Source: Desulfuribacillus stibiiarsenatis (GTDB lineage Bacteria; Bacillota; Bacilli; Desulfuribacillales; Desulfuribacillaceae). Taken from it: a stretch of DNA of 64,000 nucleotides. Below are positions 29,701 to 37,098 of the stretch, piece by piece. The stretch covers positions 124,001-188,000 of the forward strand of contig NZ_MJAT01000022.1 in NCBI RefSeq assembly GCF_001742305.1, written 5' to 3'. The notes beneath the pieces were generated by a model. It saw only the letters and a list, made by a program, of their open reading frames with translations. It ran no database searches and was not told the origin of the DNA. The first letter of the stretch is position 1. Every line of letters starts with the position of its first letter. The translations under genes were made by a program, and so were the position numbers.

Positions 29701-30665
29701 TTCCAATCCAAGCGAAAAGTGTAACGGAAGAATCTACTTACAATTTTGAGAAAACTGAAGCTAGTTTCGTGAAAACTGGGTCAGATGCAATAACGTACAA
29801 TTCGATAATAAACGCAGATACAACTATTAAAAGTCAAAGTCGCAGCTCTCGTACAACAGCACTCGCACAGCCGCGTGTCTTAATCCCTGTATTCCCAGGA
29901 ACGAATTGCGAATATGATACGCATAAGGCGTTTGAGAAAGCTGGCGGACAAGTCGATACGATGATTATAAGGAATCTAACGTCTGTTGATATTGAGAATT
30001 CTATCGCAACCATTGTTGATAAAATCAAGCAAACACAAATTTTGATGCTGCCAGGTGGCTTTAGTGGTGGTGATGAACCAGACGGTTCTGGTAAATTTTA
30101 CGCTACGCTCTTTAGAAACCCAAGAATTAAAGAAGCTGTGATGGACCTATTGCAAAATCGTGATGGTCTTGTGCTGGGGATTTGTAACGGATTCCAAGCG
30201 TTGATTAAATTAGGGCTACTGCCATATGGTGAGATCCGAGATATGAATGAGAATTCCCCTACGTTAACCTTTAACACGATTGGTAGACATATTTCCACAA
30301 TGGTACAAACAAAGGTTGTATCCAATCAGTCACCATGGTTACGTAATGTTGAAATAGGCGAAATCCATTCAATTCCTGTTTCCCATGGGGAGGGACGTTT
30401 CTTTGCTACGGTAGAGGAGTTACAAAAGCTTATCGATGGGAAACAGGTGGCTACTCAATACGTAAATCAAATGGGTAATCCGACTATGCAAAGCCCTGCC
30501 AATCCTAATGGCTCCATCTATGCAATCGAAGGCATCACAAGCCCTGATGGTAGAATTTTTGGGAAAATGGGACATTCAGAGCGCATAGGAAATCACGTAG
30601 CCATCAATGTTCCGGGCAAAAAAGATCAGAGAATTTTTGAAGCTGGTATCTCATATTTCAAATAA
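26739..30665 (+). CDS. purL: phosphoribosylformylglycinamidine synthase, single-chain
   Basis: 1308 residues. It converts FGAR to FGAM with glutamine and ATP in purine synthesis. The N-terminal PurS-like part and two AIR-synthase-related halves carry the signatures H-N-H-P-T-E-I-E-P and G-G-K-D-S-M-S-G-T. The last about 260 residues are a class I glutamine amidotransferase domain (P-G-T-N-C-E-Y-D, nucleophile in G-I-C-N-G-F-Q, and H-G-E-G-R-F). Bacilli normally use three separate proteins, PurS, PurQ and PurL; this large fused form is the type known from Proteobacteria and some Clostridia. It stands alone, without other pur genes nearby. The ATG follows GGGGGGG. Confidence 0.95.
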   Translation: MTAVMGIQVRRIFVEKKPGFNVEAEALCRDFQQNLGILGLQSVRVVNRYDIQGINEEIYQQSRNTIFSEPPVDIVYDEQLHVQDPIRMFAVEFLPGQYDQRADSAAQCIQILTQSDRPIVTTAKVVLLSGDISDEEFNRIKQYYINPVESREATLDKPLTIELQTEQPSDVQVLDGFCHMDEQQMKEFMQRIGFAMNFEDLLFCQKYFRDTEKRDPTITELKVIDTYWSDHCRHTTFLTEIQEVTFDENENVVPMKAAYQRYLKAREIVYGEENRDVCLMDLAVIGMKELRKQGKLQDLDVSDEVNACSIVVDVDVEGEIQEWLVMFKNETHNHPTEIEPYGGAATCLGGAIRDPLSGRSYVYQAMRVTGSGDPRARIEDTIPGKLPQRKITTEAAAGYSGYGNQIGLATGHVAEVYDEGFVAKRMEIGAVMAAAPKENVVRIQPSKGDVVILAGGRTGRDGCGGATGSSKEHDEDSIFTCGAEVQKGNPPTERKLQRLFRNPKVSMMIKKCNDFGAGGVSVAIGELTDSLKVNLDVIPKKYEGLDGTELAISESQERMAVVVAAEDAERFIRFAQEENVEATVVAEVTDNRRLQMYWRGNAIVDLSRDFLDTNGVKQTTKVHVNGPQTDMDFLTQPSQHIRDELKSYPLESCETLRQAWIANLTDLNVAGQQGLVERFDSTIGAGTVLMPFGGKYQATPAEGMVAKIPVIGKETNTATIMTHGYNPKLASWSPFHGALYAVVEAVAKVVAIGGRYDSIRLTLQEYFEKLGTDASKWGKPFSALLGAYHAQEQFGIPAIGGKDSMSGTFKDLHVPPTLVAFAVDVVKADKVISPEFKQAGSQVVFIPSKFDGQSMIDFDNLKANFTKVTELIHSGKVLAAHTVKYGGIAEALTKMAFGNKIGFRFEPSKANAMTQSMEIGYGEEWFLPKYGSLVLELPSDINVQEALGDIDYIALGNTTSSQAIQVGDMTIMLDELYRLWQEPLQDIFPIQAKSVTEESTYNFEKTEASFVKTGSDAITYNSIINADTTIKSQSRSSRTTALAQPRVLIPVFPGTNCEYDTHKAFEKAGGQVDTMIIRNLTSVDIENSIATIVDKIKQTQILMLPGGFSGGDEPDGSGKFYATLFRNPRIKEAVMDLLQNRDGLVLGICNGFQALIKLGLLPYGEIRDMNENSPTLTFNTIGRHISTMVQTKVVSNQSPWLRNVEIGEIHSIPVSHGEGRFFATVEELQKLIDGKQVATQYVNQMGNPTMQSPANPNGSIYAIEGITSPDGRIFGKMGHSERIGNHVAINVPGKKDQRIFEAGISYFK

Positions 30666-30725
30666 TAGGTATAAAATATCCAGAAATATAGCACAATAGA
30701 GAATGTAAGTAATATATTTAGGTAA

Positions 30726-30742
30726 TGCATTCAAGGAATGCA
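30726..30742 (+). repeat. short perfect hairpin upstream of the cold-shock gene
   Basis: TGCATTC-AAG-GAATGCA, a 7-bp stem with a 3-base loop in the leader of the cold-shock gene, 8 bases before the AGGAGG site. The same GCATTC/GAATGC stem core recurs at 31107 and 32466. Confidence 0.6.
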
Positions 30743-30766
30743 AACATTTAGGAGGAATTTAAGAGT

Positions 30767-30964
30767 ATGCAAGGTACAGTAAAATGGTTTAATGCAAGTA
30801 AGGGGTTTGGATTTATCGAAACAGAAGGTGGAGAAGATGTATTCGTACATTTCTCAGCAATTCAAGGCGATGGATTTAAATCATTAGAAGAAGGTCAAAG
30901 AGTATCTTTTGAGGTTACTGAAGGAAACCGTGGCCCTCAAGCGACTAACGTTTCTGTAATGTAA
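30767..30964 (+). CDS. csp: cold-shock protein, CspA family
   Basis: 65 residues, one cold-shock domain. RNP1 (K-G-F-G-F-I) and RNP2 (V-F-V-H-F) are both intact. It is an RNA/ssDNA-binding chaperone of the cytoplasm. The ATG follows TAGGAGG, and a roughly 100-base leader with a short hairpin precedes it. A strong terminator follows. Confidence 0.97.
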   Translation: MQGTVKWFNASKGFGFIETEGGEDVFVHFSAIQGDGFKSLEEGQRVSFEVTEGNRGPQATNVSVM

Positions 30965-30987
30965 TCGCATATCCTACCAACGAATAA

Positions 30988-31016
30988 AACCTCCACTCTT
31001 ATGTGGAGGTTTTTTG
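30988..31016 (+). terminator. intrinsic terminator of the cold-shock gene
   Basis: AACCTCCAC (30988-30996) pairs with GTGGAGGTT (31003-31011), followed by TTTTT. Confidence 0.95.
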
Positions 31017-31106
31017 CACTATCAGAAATCATTAGTTTGAAGTAGATAGTATAGCTGTGCATTAGCAACACATCAGCAGTAAACTGCTGTGTTTATGCGT
31101 CAGTGC

Positions 31107-31148
31107 AACTAAGGCATTCTCTGCGCTAAAGCTTGGCGAATGCTAGTT
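31107..31148. repeat. hairpin element, copy A
   Basis: AACTA..GCATTC pairs with GAATGC..TAGTT around an 18-base loop that contains AAAGCTTGGCG. It lies just after the stop of the minus-strand glucosaminidase gene. A related element is at 32466-32500, and the string TAAAGCTTGGCG also occurs in the large dispersed repeat copy at 50640. Confidence 0.55.
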
Positions 31149-31152
31149 TTCT

Positions 31153-31785
31153 TTACATCTGTTGGGCCATGCGGTAAAGCATTACCCAAACTTGTTCGCG
31201 TGTCGCTTGATCCTGCGGATTCAAGCCATCGGAAATGCCGTTGGCTACTACCCAATCATGAGCTTCTCTTGCATAATCGGATACAACAGATTGTGGTTTA
31301 GCTTTAGGTGTAGCTACAGGTTTAGGTGCAGGTAATGTATCCCACTGAAATAATTGATGTTCTTCAATTAGTCGGATAAGTTTTGAAGCATAATTGGGAT
31401 CTGTTGCATAACCTGCTTCTTGTAATGCATGTGCTGCTTCTAAGTAATTATTAGCTTGGAATACAGGTAGGTAACGAGACGATCGTAGCAGAAATTGCGT
31501 ATGGTCATTTATCGATTCGTTCAAAGTGTTATAATTTCGGAATTGCGCTTGGACCCATATCCATCCCTTTTCTTCACTGTACTCCCTAGTTTTCTTTGTG
31601 ATACTACCTACTGTACCGACTCCTTTGATACCAAATAGATTGTTCGCTTCTTTCGTAAGTCCGCTCTTTCCCCAGTTACTTTCTAGAATCGCCTGCGCTA
31701 TTTTCACACTAGGAAATAAACCATGTAACGCGTAATCTTCTTTAGCTGATGCAACAAGAGATTCAATAAATTTCGTCTTTTCCAT
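31153..31785 (-). CDS. N-acetylglucosaminidase-type peptidoglycan hydrolase with SLH-like tail
   Basis: 210 residues. A glucosaminidase (FlgJ/LytG-type) domain spans about 1-145, with catalytic Glu35 in A-I-L-E-S-N-W-G and the motif N-N-L-F-G-I-K-G. After a proline/lysine linker the last 45 residues (A-H-D-W-V-V-A-N-G-I-S-D-G, then T-R-E-Q-V) look like one S-layer homology unit. No signal peptide is visible. This is unusual for a wall enzyme and recalls phage or flagellar-type hydrolases. It presumably cleaves the glycan strand during wall remodelling. Confidence 0.85.
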   Translation of the reverse strand: MEKTKFIESLVASAKEDYALHGLFPSVKIAQAILESNWGKSGLTKEANNLFGIKGVGTVGSITKKTREYSEEKGWIWVQAQFRNYNTLNESINDHTQFLLRSSRYLPVFQANNYLEAAHALQEAGYATDPNYASKLIRLIEEHQLFQWDTLPAPKPVATPKAKPQSVVSDYAREAHDWVVANGISDGLNPQDQATREQVWVMLYRMAQQM

Positions 31786-31941
31786 TTTAGCACGCCCTTT
31801 CTTCCCTTATAATTCATTGTATGATGTACCCTATACATTGCATGAAGAAAAGGTAAACAAGAATGCCATATTAATTTTCATTTAAAGAAAACATGTAAAA
31901 CAAAACTTGGAATACTACAAGTTCTTAGGACGCGAGTGAGT

Positions 31942-31974
31942 AAAAAAAATCAGCTCACACAGAATGTGCAAGCT
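31942..31974 (-). terminator. intrinsic terminator of the universal stress protein gene
   Basis: On the minus strand AGCTTGCACA and TGTGTGAGCT form a 10-bp stem (with two wobble pairs) over a 3-base loop, followed by GATTTTTTT. It lies 31 bases past the usp stop. Confidence 0.82.
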
Positions 31975-32004
31975 GGCATGTATGTATCGAATATAACTTT
32001 GATG

Positions 32005-32433
32005 TTAGCGGACGACTAAGACATCCGATGGAGAATGACGAATGATGTATTCAGAGACACTACCAACAAGTACACGTTCCAATGCATTTGTGCCAGTAGC
32101 ACCGACAATAACCAAGTCAGGATCAACTTTGGGCATAATCGTTTTGATAATCTCTCGCTTTGCAGAGCCAGACTCAAGAATCACTTGTACATTGGTAATA
32201 CCGGATTCTACGGCTTTCGCTTTAAATTCTTCCAATAAGCGTTCAGCGCTTGTGCGAGCAACATTTAGTATCTCTGCGTCATATGGCTTGTAATCCGAAT
32301 AAATCGGAATATCTACTACATGGGCAAGAGTTAGTTTTGCTCCGTTTTCATTGGTTACCTTTAAAGCACGGTTAAAGGCTTTATTCGATTCTTCTGAACT
32401 GTCTACACAAAGCAGAATGTTTTGATAAGGCAT
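32005..32433 (-). CDS. universal stress protein, UspA family
   Basis: 142 residues, one Usp domain. It starts Y-Q-N-I-L-L-C-V-D-S-S-E-E-S and contains the ATP-binding pattern G-A-T-G-T-N-A-L-E-R-V-L-V-G-S-V-S near the C-terminus (G-2x-G-9x-G-S type). A cytoplasmic nucleotide-binding stress protein of unknown specific role. The ATG has AAGGGGG about 11 bases upstream. Confidence 0.94.
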   Translation of the reverse strand: MPYQNILLCVDSSEESNKAFNRALKVTNENGAKLTLAHVVDIPIYSDYKPYDAEILNVARTSAERLLEEFKAKAVESGITNVQVILESGSAKREIIKTIMPKVDPDLVIVGATGTNALERVLVGSVSEYIIRHSPSDVLVVR

Positions 32434-32768
32434 ATAATACGATTCCCCCTTATTATAAGTACGCTAACTAAAGCATTCTCAAAGCTAGATGAATGCAAGT
32501 CTTAAAGAAATATATCTTGCGTGCATTGATAGAGCTTGCGACTGCTAAGTTTTGTTTATATTATAACTTAAGTGTTATATATTGTGCGAATAATTATGCG
32601 CTAACACGAAAAGTTGAACTGATAATATAAGTGTATTATAATATAGTGAATTAATAATATGCATGAAAACCATATCTTAATGGATACTAAAGTGTTAGAG
32701 ATTACACCTAAATGTAATAAGTATTGAATTATGAGAATAAAACTATATTTTACGAGGAGGCAAGAGGT
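32434..32768. other. divergent intergenic region between usp and arsC
   Basis: 335 AT-rich bases without a gene. They hold the second hairpin element at 32466-32500 and the AGGAGG of arsC. No ArsR-type operator was recognised. Confidence 0.5.
32466..32500. repeat. hairpin element, copy B
   Basis: AACT..GCATTC pairs with GAATGC..AGT. It shares AACTAA-R-GCATTCTC and GAATGC-N-AGT with the element at 31107-31148 but has a shorter, different loop. The two copies flank the glucosaminidase-usp pair. Confidence 0.5.
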
Positions 32769-33185
32769 ATGAGAAAAACACTATATTTTCTATGTACAGG
32801 AAACTCGTGTCGCAGTCAAATGGCTGAAGGTTTTGCAAAAGCATATGGAGCAGAGAAATTTGATGTATATAGTGCCGGGATTGAAGCTCATGGATTAAAC
32901 CTACTGGCTGTAAAAGCAATGAATGAAATTGGAATTGATATCAGCAATCAAACATCTGATGTCATTGATCAAGAAATTTTGAATCAGGCGGACTATGTCA
33001 TTACATTATGTGGAGATGCCAACGATAAATGCCCTTTGTCGCCGCCACATGTCAAACGATTACACTGGGGATTTCCTGATCCTGCAAAAGCAGAAGGAAC
33101 AGAAGTAGAACGATGGAAAGTGTTTCAGTCAGTGCGCGATAGTATTGGCGAGAGAATTCAACAATTTGTTGAAACAGAAGAGTAA
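32769..33185 (+). CDS. arsC: arsenate reductase, thioredoxin-coupled type
   Basis: 138 residues. It has the low-molecular-weight phosphatase loop C-T-G-N-S-C-R-S (Cys9, Cys14) and the redox pair Cys81 and Cys88 in [11 protein letters not shown], which fits the S. aureus/B. subtilis ArsC mechanism in which a three-cysteine relay is recharged by thioredoxin. It reduces arsenate to arsenite in the cytoplasm. The ATG at 32769 follows GAGGAGG; a longer frame from 32724 has no ribosome binding site. No arsR, arsB or acr3 gene is adjacent, so the arsenite exporter must be elsewhere. Confidence 0.95.
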   Translation: MRKTLYFLCTGNSCRSQMAEGFAKAYGAEKFDVYSAGIEAHGLNLLAVKAMNEIGIDISNQTSDVIDQEILNQADYVITLCGDANDKCPLSPPHVKRLHWGFPDPAKAEGTEVERWKVFQSVRDSIGERIQQFVETEE

Positions 33186-33230
33186 ATAACTATTTATAGA
33201 AACAGAGTATATCGGCAGGCTGTTATGAGC

Positions 33231-33277
33231 AAAACCCGCGCAATAATGAAACGGCGTTTCATTATTGCGCGGGTTTT
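33231..33277 (+). terminator. long hairpin terminator after arsC
   Basis: A perfect 22-bp inverted repeat (33231-33252 with 33256-33277) with a 3-base loop; the 3' arm ends GGGTTTT. It lies 46 bases after arsC and is unusually long for a terminator. Confidence 0.8.
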
Positions 33278-33408
33278 GTTGGTACTAGTACATATAGTCA
33301 TATATCCTTATGTCCAAGCATATAATGGAAGTGGAGATGAACAACTTGTGATTCATTATGTTTCTTTATAAGTAAAAAAGAACTATAAAGAACAATATGA
33401 ACAAAACG

Positions 33409-33459
33409 TTGAACTGTTTATAAAACAGTGTTACTATATACATGTAAAGTAACACAGTT
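33409..33459 (+). promoter_or_regulatory. promoter and candidate operator of the TAXI transporter operon
   Basis: TTGAAC (33409-33414), a 17-base spacer and TACTAT (33432-33437). An 11-of-12 inverted repeat (33424-33435 with 33448-33459; core GTGTTACT/AGTAACAC) covers the -10 element and the expected start site, a plausible repressor site or leader hairpin. Confidence 0.6.
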
Positions 33460-33502
33460 ATATAACAGAAAAGAATGTGTACAAAATAAGGGGAGGAATA
33501 TC

Positions 33503-34558
33503 ATGTTTAGAAGTAAGAAGTTTACAATCCTAATTACAGTATTACTAGTGTTATCATTAGCAATCGTAGGTTGTGGCGGTAGCAAGGATGCTGCTCCAGC
33601 ACCAACACCAGCTCCTGACCAAAAGGATGCAACTCCAGCAGGTCCAGACAAATCAAAGTGGCCTAAGAACTTACAATTAGGTGCTGCTTCTATCGGTGGA
33701 GCATACTATGTATATGCTGGAGGTATTTCAACTGTTCTTCAAGAAAAAGTTGGCATTGAAGTTGGCGTAGAAGTAACTGATGGTCCTAACCATAACATTC
33801 AATTATTAGAAATTGGCGACATGGATTTAGGTCTAGTAACAATGGGTCCTGCTTGGGAAGCATGGCATGGAGAAGAAGCTTGGACTGGTGGCAAAAAACA
33901 CCAAAACATGAGAGCAATCTTCCCTATGTACAACACATACTCTCAGTGGTGGGCTTCTGCAAGCACAGGCATTAAGAGTGTTCAAGACTTAGCTGGTAAG
34001 AAGGTTGGTGCTGGTCCTAAGAGTGGAACAGCTGGTACATTCCACCCGCGTTTCTTAGAAATAGCTGGTGTTAATGCTAACCTACAATTCGCTGGATTAA
34101 GCGACCTTGTTAGCAGTCACTTAGATAAGCAATTAGATGCAAACAGCTTCGCTTCTGGTATCCCAGTTGCAGGTGTTATGGAAACAGCTTCTCAAATGAA
34201 AGACATCGTTATGTTCGGTGTTGATGGAGAGTTACGTGATGAAGTAGTTAAGAAATATCCTTTCTGGACTCCAGCTCAAATTCCAGTGAGCGCTTACCCT
34301 GACTTCTTAAAAGCTCCAGTTGAGACTGTAGCGATTGGTAACTGGGCAGTTGCTCACAAGGATCTACCAGAAGATTTAGTTTATGAAATCGTAAAAGCGA
34401 TTATGGAAAACAACGACATGATGCTACAAGCTCACCAAGCTGCGGCAGAAACTAAGCCTGAGTTTGCTAAGGATAACACTTGGTTACCAATGCACCCAGG
34501 AGCAATTAAGTACTTCGAAGAAGTGGGTATTGAATTACACCCTGACGTGAAGAAGTAA
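33503..34558 (+). CDS. TAXI-family TRAP transporter solute-binding lipoprotein
   Basis: 351 residues. Lipoprotein signal with lipobox I-V-G-C (Cys24), then an Ala/Pro linker and the TAXI solute receptor fold (about 55-350). Recognisable blocks are G-G-A-Y-Y-V-Y-A-G-G near the start and A-G-K-K-V-G-A-G-P-K-S-G-T in the middle. It captures a small organic ligand (TAXI proteins often bind glutamate-like or other dicarboxylates; not determined here) for the fused permease downstream. The ATG at 33503 follows AGGGGAGG. Confidence 0.94.
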   Translation: MFRSKKFTILITVLLVLSLAIVGCGGSKDAAPAPTPAPDQKDATPAGPDKSKWPKNLQLGAASIGGAYYVYAGGISTVLQEKVGIEVGVEVTDGPNHNIQLLEIGDMDLGLVTMGPAWEAWHGEEAWTGGKKHQNMRAIFPMYNTYSQWWASASTGIKSVQDLAGKKVGAGPKSGTAGTFHPRFLEIAGVNANLQFAGLSDLVSSHLDKQLDANSFASGIPVAGVMETASQMKDIVMFGVDGELRDEVVKKYPFWTPAQIPVSAYPDFLKAPVETVAIGNWAVAHKDLPEDLVYEIVKAIMENNDMMLQAHQAAAETKPEFAKDNTWLPMHPGAIKYFEEVGIELHPDVKK

Positions 34559-34603
34559 TCGTTATCAATCAGTTATAAAATGCTTTGTATAGTAAGGTAG
34601 TAT

Positions 34604-34634
34604 CCCCACCCGCCTTATAGTGGGTGGGGTTTTT
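34604..34634 (+). terminator. hairpin between TAXI receptor and permease genes
   Basis: CCCCACCC (34604-34611) pairs with GGGTGGGG (34622-34629), followed by TTTTTC. Its position inside the transporter operon suggests partial termination, so that the receptor is made in excess over the permease. Confidence 0.8.
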
Positions 34635-34662
34635 CACGAATTCAATGGAGAGGAGATTCCCG

Positions 34663-36681
34663 ATGACAGAGACAGAGAAAAAAAAGAGCAACGCAGCCGC
34701 GCAGCCTCAGATGCATGGGCAGTTTGAATTGAAAAATGGGAAAATCGTTTTGGAAACAAACGATGAAGCAGAGTTCTCGAGCCACCGCATACTAACTGGA
34801 TGGTTAGGAAGGTCAATTTCTGCAATTGCTATTATTACAGCTGTTTTTCACCTATATACGCTAATCGTTGCACCTATGGACCAATGGTTATTCCGTAGTT
34901 TGCACGTCATGTTCTTATCTGTGTTAGGTTTTGCGCTTGTACCGGGATGGAAGAGTGCGAAGGCAAAAATTCACTTCGTCGATTGGTTATGTATAGCAGC
35001 TAGTATTGCTACAACCGCGTATATATTTATTTATTTTGATGAATTATTGTACAGAATGGGAGTACTCCCAACGACGTTAGATTTTATAGTTGCACTTATA
35101 GGTACGGTTTTAGTATTAGAATTAAGTAGACGTACGAGTGGTTGGTCACTGACAATCTTAGCATCAGTGTTTATCGCGTATGCTTTTGCGGGACCGTATA
35201 TGCCAGGAGTATTACAACACCGTGGTTATTCCATGGAAAGATTTTTCACGTACATTTTCGGTACGAATGGAATCTTCAGTGTTCCAATTTCCATTTCTTC
35301 TAAATATATTATTATCTTTATCATTTTCAGTGCGTTTCTACAAGTATCTGGAGTTGGTAAGTTCTTCGTAGAATGGGCATTCTCAATTAGTGGAAGTGCT
35401 CGTGGAGGACCTGCTAAAGTAGCGGTATTATCCAGTGCGTTGATGGGAACGATGAATGGAACATCAGCAGGTAATGCAGTAGCTACGGGTAGTTTAACAA
35501 TTCCGTTAATGAGGAAAGTTGGTTATAACCCTAAGTTCGCAGCTGCAACAGAGGCTGTTGCGTCAACAGGTGGACAAATTATGCCACCAATTATGGGTGC
35601 CGGAATATTTATCATGGCCGAGATGACGGGGATACCGTATCAAAGTATCATGGTAGCCGGTGTTATACCAGCTATATTATATTTCTGGTCTGCTTACTTA
35701 ATGGTAGATAAAGAAGCATGTAAATTAGGGCTTCATGGATTTGATAAGACGCTTTTACCAGATATCAAAGACGTTATGATGAGAAGTTATATGTTCTTGC
35801 CAGTCGTTATGTTATTCGGAATGCTTGCCGCTGGATTCTCAGTAATCATGGCAGGTTTCATAGCAATCGTTGCTAGTTTAGCTACAAGCTGGTTAACGAA
35901 AGACAATCGCATGGGTCTTAAAGAGGTATTACAAGCCCTTGATATTGGGGTTCGTGGTAGTATTCAGTTAATGGCAGTGTGTGCTGCAGCGGGTATTATC
36001 ATGGGGGTAATCGCTTTAACAGGTGTTGGTCTTAAGTTTGCGTCGATGTTGTTGGGAATTGCAGGAACTTCAGTTTTCTTAGCGCTATTCTTTGCAATGT
36101 TAATCTCAATCGTACTAGGTATGGGTATGCCAACGACAGCTGCTTATGCAGTAGCTGCTTCGGTTATTGCACCGGGACTAATTCGTATGGGAATTGAACC
36201 ATTAATGGCTCACTTCTTCATATTCTACTATGCTTGCTTATCCTCTATTACACCGCCAGTAGCGCTTGCTGCGTATGCTGCATGTGGAATTAGTGGATCA
36301 GATCCAATGAGAACAAGTTTAACATCATTCCGTTTAGGAATCGCGGCATATATAGTACCATTTATGTTCTATTATGCGCCGGCTATCTTATTAGCAGGAG
36401 AGGCTTGGGAGATTGCGCTGCGATCCATTACTGCCGGTATCGGAATTTATGCATTGGCTTCGGCGGTACAACAATGGTGCTTCGGAAACATTAACCGCCT
36501 AGAACAAGCGATTCTATTAGTCACATCGTTCTTCTTAGTAACGAAGAATGAAGTACTAGATATCGTAGGCTTAGTAGCTTTAGCTTTCATCATATTCTTA
36601 CAATACAAAAAATATGGTACGCTAAAATACAAGAACATGAAAAGAGAAGATATTCATCAAGGTGTAAGCTTATCTCAATAG
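34663..36681 (+). CDS. TRAP transporter, fused 4TM/12TM permease (TAXI type)
   Basis: 672 residues with about 16-18 membrane helices. The small DctQ-like part is at about 45-150, and the DctM-like part follows with G-T-M-N-G-T-S-A-G-N and G-M-G-M-P-T-T-A-A-Y, the conserved ion/substrate loops, and S-S-I-T-P-P-V-A-L-A-A-Y. It is a secondary, ion-driven importer working with the upstream lipoprotein. The ATG at 34663 follows GGAGAGGAG; the in-frame GTG at 34624 lies inside the preceding terminator arm. Confidence 0.95.
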   Translation: MTETEKKKSNAAAQPQMHGQFELKNGKIVLETNDEAEFSSHRILTGWLGRSISAIAIITAVFHLYTLIVAPMDQWLFRSLHVMFLSVLGFALVPGWKSAKAKIHFVDWLCIAASIATTAYIFIYFDELLYRMGVLPTTLDFIVALIGTVLVLELSRRTSGWSLTILASVFIAYAFAGPYMPGVLQHRGYSMERFFTYIFGTNGIFSVPISISSKYIIIFIIFSAFLQVSGVGKFFVEWAFSISGSARGGPAKVAVLSSALMGTMNGTSAGNAVATGSLTIPLMRKVGYNPKFAAATEAVASTGGQIMPPIMGAGIFIMAEMTGIPYQSIMVAGVIPAILYFWSAYLMVDKEACKLGLHGFDKTLLPDIKDVMMRSYMFLPVVMLFGMLAAGFSVIMAGFIAIVASLATSWLTKDNRMGLKEVLQALDIGVRGSIQLMAVCAAAGIIMGVIALTGVGLKFASMLLGIAGTSVFLALFFAMLISIVLGMGMPTTAAYAVAASVIAPGLIRMGIEPLMAHFFIFYYACLSSITPPVALAAYAACGISGSDPMRTSLTSFRLGIAAYIVPFMFYYAPAILLAGEAWEIALRSITAGIGIYALASAVQQWCFGNINRLEQAILLVTSFFLVTKNEVLDIVGLVALAFIIFLQYKKYGTLKYKNMKREDIHQGVSLSQ

Positions 36682-36740
36682 TGATGAGTTATATACTATA
36701 AGAATACCTATAGATAACAATAATACAGTAGAATTACGAT

Positions 36741-36796
36741 ACTTGGCAGCACCAATCTCCTGTATATAGAAAAGGCGTTTTGGTAGCGGTCGGGAT
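36741..36796 (+). repeat. decayed partial copy of the dispersed repeat
   Basis: CTTGGC-GCAC--ATCTCC followed by TATAGAA, GG-GT-TT-GTA and CGG-ATAAA aligns with the second half of the intact unit that starts about 55 bases later, with many substitutions. Confidence 0.45.
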
Positions 36797-36922
36797 ATAA
36801 AGAAAACTTAGTCAGATGGAGTTTTTACTCCATCTGAACTCTAGTTGCACTTATTTCGAAGCTTGGCGGCACTTATCTCCCGCTTATAGAAGTGGGAGTA
36901 TTAGTAAACGCCGCTGAGATAA
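36797..36922 (+). repeat. dispersed structured intergenic repeat, copy 1 (short form)
   Basis: 126 bases from ATAAAGAAAACTTAG to GCCGCTGAGATAA. Stem I is CAGATGGAGT/ACTCCATCTG around TTTT. Stem II has an outer GCGGC/GCCGC and an inner CTCCCGC/GTGGGAG helix. It lacks the AATGGTTCT apical hairpin that copies 2 and 3 carry. Confidence 0.85.
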
Positions 36923-36962
36923 AAAAGAGATAGTAGTTATAATAGTGCTGAGGGGCACGTAT

Positions 36963-36992
36963 AAGGGCTGTTGACAAATGTCAACAGCCCTT
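36963..36992. terminator. hairpin between convergent transcripts
   Basis: A perfect 14-bp inverted repeat (36963-36976, 36979-36992) with a 2-base loop, located between the permease gene and the convergent CAP gene. The T-rich tail is poor on both sides, so the terminator call is tentative. Confidence 0.55.
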
Positions 36993-37098
36993 AAAATTGT
37001 TCCTGCACTTAATTGAATTGAAATAAGATTGTTTCATGTACCGCATGTTGAACTATCCTCTATGAAAAGTTAAGATGTTATTCCTTTTGTAAATTCTA

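Larger units (their letters stand above)
36682..37098. other. intergenic region holding dispersed repeat copy 1
   Basis: 417 bases between convergent genes. It contains a decayed repeat (36741-36796), full repeat copy 1 (36797-36922) and a perfect 14-bp hairpin (36963-36992). No gene was seen. Confidence 0.75.

Noticed and set aside
36797-36922. Repeat copies as a tandem riboswitch or an IS end
   Set aside because: The genes next to the copies are unrelated and two copies lie downstream of genes; no transposase is in the window, so neither label is justified, and a neutral repeat call is used.
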